Shown here piece by piece: positions 61,879-64,000 of a stretch of 64,000 nt of DNA (its first letter is position 1; each line of letters opens with the position of its first letter). Origin of the DNA: Nocardia jinanensis (GTDB lineage: Bacteria > Actinomycetota > Actinomycetes > Mycobacteriales > Mycobacteriaceae); assembly GCF_014645735.1 (NCBI RefSeq), contig NZ_BMMH01000009.1, forward strand, positions 1 to 64,000, in the 5' to 3' direction. The notes beneath the pieces were generated by a model that made no database searches, was not told where the DNA came from, and worked only from the letters and a program-made list of their open reading frames with translations. Made by a program: the position numbers and the translations under genes.

Positions 61879-62415
61879 ATGTCGCGTATCGGCAAAGATC
61901 CCGTCGCGGTTCCCGCGGGCGTGGAAGTGACCATCAACGGCCAGGATGTCGCGGTGAAGGGCCCCAAGGGCCAGCTGTCGCTGACCATCGCCGAGCCGAT
62001 CACCGTCGCACAGGAGGACGGCCGCCTCGTGGTCGGCCGCCCCGACGACGAACGGCGCAGCCGCTCGCTGCACGGCCTGACCCGGACTCTGATCGCCAAT
62101 ATGGTCGCAGGTGTCACCCAGGGCTACGAGAAGAAGATGGAAATCTTCGGCGTCGGCTACCGCGTGCAGCAGAAGGGCAGCAACCTCGAGTTCGCCCTCG
62201 GCTACAGCCACCCGGTGCCGATCGAGGCGCCCGAGGGCATCACGTTCGCGGTGGAATCGCCCACCAAATTCTCCGTGTCCGGGATCGACAAGCAGAAGGT
62301 CGGCCAGATTTCGGCGGTCATCCACGGTCTGCGCAAGCCCGACCCGTACAAGGGCAAGGGCATCCGTTACGCCGGTGAGGTCGTTCGCCGCAAGGTCGGA
62401 AAGACGGGTAAGTGA
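61879..62415 (+). CDS. rplF: 50S ribosomal protein L6
   Basis: This 178-residue protein has both halves of L6: GVEVTINGQDVAVKGPKGQLS near the start, RSLHGLTRTLIANMV, then GVGYRVQQKG and the C-terminal RKPDPYKGKGIRYAGE. L6 binds helix 97 of 23S rRNA near the factor-binding site. It starts 15 bases after rpsH with a good ribosome site. Confidence 0.97.
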   Translation: MSRIGKDPVAVPAGVEVTINGQDVAVKGPKGQLSLTIAEPITVAQEDGRLVVGRPDDERRSRSLHGLTRTLIANMVAGVTQGYEKKMEIFGVGYRVQQKGSNLEFALGYSHPVPIEAPEGITFAVESPTKFSVSGIDKQKVGQISAVIHGLRKPDPYKGKGIRYAGEVVRRKVGKTGK

Positions 62416-62417
62416 TC

Positions 62418-62825
62418 ATGGCGCAAACCGAGAATCAGAAGGCCAAGCGCATTCCGCTGGGCAAGGATGCTTCCACTCGCCGGCGGCTGTCGAAGACTCG
62501 TCGCCACTTCCGCCTGCGCAAGAAGATCGAAGGCACCACCGCGCGTCCGCGGCTGATCGTGCACCGCTCCGCGCGGCACCTGCACGCACAGCTCGTCGAC
62601 GACTCCGCCGGTCGTACCCTCGCTTCGGCGTCGACCATCGAGGCCGATGTGCGGGCGCTGGAAGGCGATAAGACCGCCAAGGGCAAGAAGGTCGGCGAAC
62701 TGATCGCCGAGCGCGCCAAGGCCGCCGGTGTGGAGGCCGTGGTGTTCGACCGCGGCGGCCACGACTACCACGGTCGTATCGCGGCGCTCGCCGATGCCGC
62801 TCGGGAAGGCGGGTTGAAGTTCTGA
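62418..62825 (+). CDS. rplR: 50S ribosomal protein L18
   Basis: This protein of 135 residues has the L18 blocks RRHFRLRKKIEGTTARPRL, VHRSARHLHAQLVDD, TLASASTIEADVR and the C-terminal FDRGGHDYHGRIAALADAAREGGL. L18 binds 5S rRNA with L5. The ATG at 62418 is taken; an in-frame GTG two codons upstream overlaps the rplF stop. The gap after rplF is two bases. Confidence 0.96.
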   Translation: MAQTENQKAKRIPLGKDASTRRRLSKTRRHFRLRKKIEGTTARPRLIVHRSARHLHAQLVDDSAGRTLASASTIEADVRALEGDKTAKGKKVGELIAERAKAAGVEAVVFDRGGHDYHGRIAALADAAREGGLKF

Positions 62826-62871
62826 TGACCACCATGACTGCACATACCTGTGTGAACGGAAGGAACGTCTG

Positions 62872-63519
62872 ATGCCGGGACGTCAGCGGCGTGACGGCGG
62901 AAGCGGACCCGCCGGACCGAATTCCAACGCCCCCGACGGGGGTCGCGACAACCGCCGGGGTGGCGGCGACCGCCGGGGCGGCGACCGCCGTAACGACCCG
63001 GCCGAGAAGAACCAGCTCGAGCGCGTCGTAGCCATCAACCGTGTCTCCAAGGTGGTCAAGGGTGGTCGGCGCTTCAGCTTCACCGCTCTGGTCATCGTGG
63101 GCGACGGCAACGGTCTGGTCGGCGTCGGCTACGGCAAGGCCAAGGAAGTTCCCGCGGCCATCCAGAAGGGTGTCGAGGAAGCGCGCAAGAGCTTCTTCCG
63201 CGTCCCGATGATCGGCTCCACCATCACCCACCCGGTGCAGGGCGAAGCGGCGGCCGGTGTGGTCATGCTGCGTCCGGCTTCCCCGGGTACCGGTGTGATC
63301 GCCGGTGGCGCCGCGCGTGCCGTACTGGAATGCGCGGGCATCCACGACATCCTGGCCAAGTCGCTCGGTAGCGATAACGCGATCAATGTCGTCCACGCCA
63401 CCGTCGCAGCGCTCAAGATGCTGCAGCGGCCGGAAGAGGTCGCGGCTCGCCGCGGTCTGCCGCTCGAGGACGTCGCTCCCGCGGGCATGCTGCGTGCCCG
63501 TGCCGGACAAGGAGTCTGA
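62872..63519 (+). CDS. rpsE: 30S ribosomal protein S5
   Basis: This 215-residue protein has the S5 double-stranded-RNA-binding domain (ERVVAINRVSKVVKGGRRFSF) and core GVGYGKAKEVPAAI, HPVQGEAAAG, PGTGVIAGGAARAVLE and GIHDILAKSLGS. A basic, Gly/Arg-rich extension of about 45 residues precedes it, as in other actinobacteria. S5 takes part in decoding fidelity. The gene follows rplR with 46 bases between them. Confidence 0.97.
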   Translation: MPGRQRRDGGSGPAGPNSNAPDGGRDNRRGGGDRRGGDRRNDPAEKNQLERVVAINRVSKVVKGGRRFSFTALVIVGDGNGLVGVGYGKAKEVPAAIQKGVEEARKSFFRVPMIGSTITHPVQGEAAAGVVMLRPASPGTGVIAGGAARAVLECAGIHDILAKSLGSDNAINVVHATVAALKMLQRPEEVAARRGLPLEDVAPAGMLRARAGQGV

Positions 63520-63520
63520 T

Positions 63521-63700
63521 ATGGCAGATCTCAAGGTGACCCAGATCAAGAGCTCGATCGGCGCCAAGCAGAATCAGCGTGAGAGCCTGCGGACCCTGGG
63601 CCTGCGGGGTATCCGTAAGACGGTGGTCCGGGAGGACAACCCGCAGAATCGCGGTCTGATCAATGTCGTGCGCCACCTCGTAACTGTTGAGGAGGTCTGA
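63521..63700 (+). CDS. rpmD: 50S ribosomal protein L30
   Basis: This 59-residue protein (ADLKVTQIKSSIGAKQNQRE, LRTLGLRGIRKTVVRED, GLINVVRHLVTVEEV) is a standard bacterial L30. It starts one base after the rpsE stop and ends one base before rplO, so it is coupled to both. Confidence 0.97.
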   Translation: MADLKVTQIKSSIGAKQNQRESLRTLGLRGIRKTVVREDNPQNRGLINVVRHLVTVEEV

Positions 63701-63701
63701 C

Positions 63702-64000
63702 ATGACCATCAAACTGCATCATCTGCGTCCCGCTCCGGGCGCGAAGACCGATAAGACCCGAGTGGGTCGCGGTGAGGGTTCCAAGGGTAAGACCGCGGGT
63801 CGCGGCACCAAGGGCACCAAGGCGCGTAAGAATGTGCCGGCCTCGTTCGAGGGCGGGCAGATGCCGCTCCACATGCGGCTGCCGAAGCTGAAGGGCTTCA
63901 CCAACCCGTTCCGGGTGGAATACCAGGTCGTGAACGTGGGCGCCATCGCCGAGCTGTTCCCCGAGGGGGGCACCATCGGCAAGGCCGAGCTGGTCGAGGC
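63702..64000 (+). CDS. rplO: 50S ribosomal protein L15, N-terminal part (partial)
   Basis: About 99 codons are in the window and the gene runs off the end. KLHHLRPAPGAKTDKTRVGRGEGSKGKTAGRGTKGTKAR is the basic loop of L15 (shown here by TRVGRGEGSKGKTAGRGTKG), followed by FEGGQMPLHMRLPKLKGF. L15 assembles the 50S peptidyl-transferase region. Confidence 0.96.
   Translation, partial: MTIKLHHLRPAPGAKTDKTRVGRGEGSKGKTAGRGTKGTKARKNVPASFEGGQMPLHMRLPKLKGFTNPFRVEYQVVNVGAIAELFPEGGTIGKAELVE

Noticed and set aside
1..64000. CRISPR array, tRNA, rRNA or insertion-sequence transposase
   Set aside because: No regularly spaced repeats, cloverleaf candidates, rRNA stretches or transposase motifs were seen by eye.

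Overview
This is a high-GC actinobacterial chromosome segment, most likely from Nocardia or a close relative. The genus is inferred from a nocobactin/mycobactin-type siderophore cluster sitting inside the ribosomal-protein locus, IdeR-type iron boxes, zinc-type S14, VapBC, and Tat-exported lipoproteins.

Layout. The window opens with the last codons of rpsQ (S17) and a strong terminator. It closes with rpsH-rplF-rplR-rpsE-rpmD-rplO, and rplN-rplX-rplE-rpsN lies at 47.56-49.00 kb. The S10/spc ribosomal series is therefore split twice: about 47.5 kb lies between rpsQ and rplN, and about 12.5 kb between rpsN and rpsH.

0.2-6 kb is a small accessory stretch. It holds a broken NUDIX gene, a VapBC toxin-antitoxin pair, an HxlR regulator divergent from an Old Yellow Enzyme/NUDIX pair, a hypothetical protein with a C-terminal Cys4 motif, a CPBP protease and an RluA-type pseudouridine synthase.

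6-44.4 kb is an iron-acquisition island. A siderophore-interacting ferric reductase is divergent from an IrtAB-like ABC importer. Next come a degenerate adenylation-like protein, a lysine N6-hydroxylase (MbtG type) and a hydroxamate formyltransferase. Five NRPS proteins follow: C-A-T-C, C-T, ArCP-Cy-A-T, C-A-T-E-C and C-A-T-E. The island ends with a type II thioesterase, a free-standing KS, an AT-KR-ACP-methyltransferase PKS and a DrrAB-like exporter of one ATPase and two permeases. Eight IdeR-box-like palindromes mark the iron-regulated units. Together these genes should load an aryl acid (made elsewhere) on the ArCP, cyclise Ser/Thr to an oxazoline, add N-formyl-N-hydroxylysine-type residues and a methylated beta-hydroxy acyl unit, export the product, re-import the ferric form and reduce it. 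Three C domains in the first two NRPS proteins and the E domain of the fourth have lost the catalytic His, so part of the line may be non-catalytic.

44.4-47 kb holds a small secreted protein and an M13 metallopeptidase with a Tat/lipoprotein signal.

49-60.8 kb is a second accessory block: an alpha/beta hydrolase with TetR, small exported proteins, a methyltransferase, a Tat-exported acetamidase/formamidase, a TPM-domain protein, a phosphodiesterase-type protein, and an MFS transporter with three C-terminal Ig-like repeats. The last 11 codons, stop codon and terminator hairpin of that transporter resemble the 3' end and terminator of rpsN, so the block is flanked by what look like direct repeats of the rpsN tail. 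This is the strongest sign in the window of how the spc operon was interrupted.
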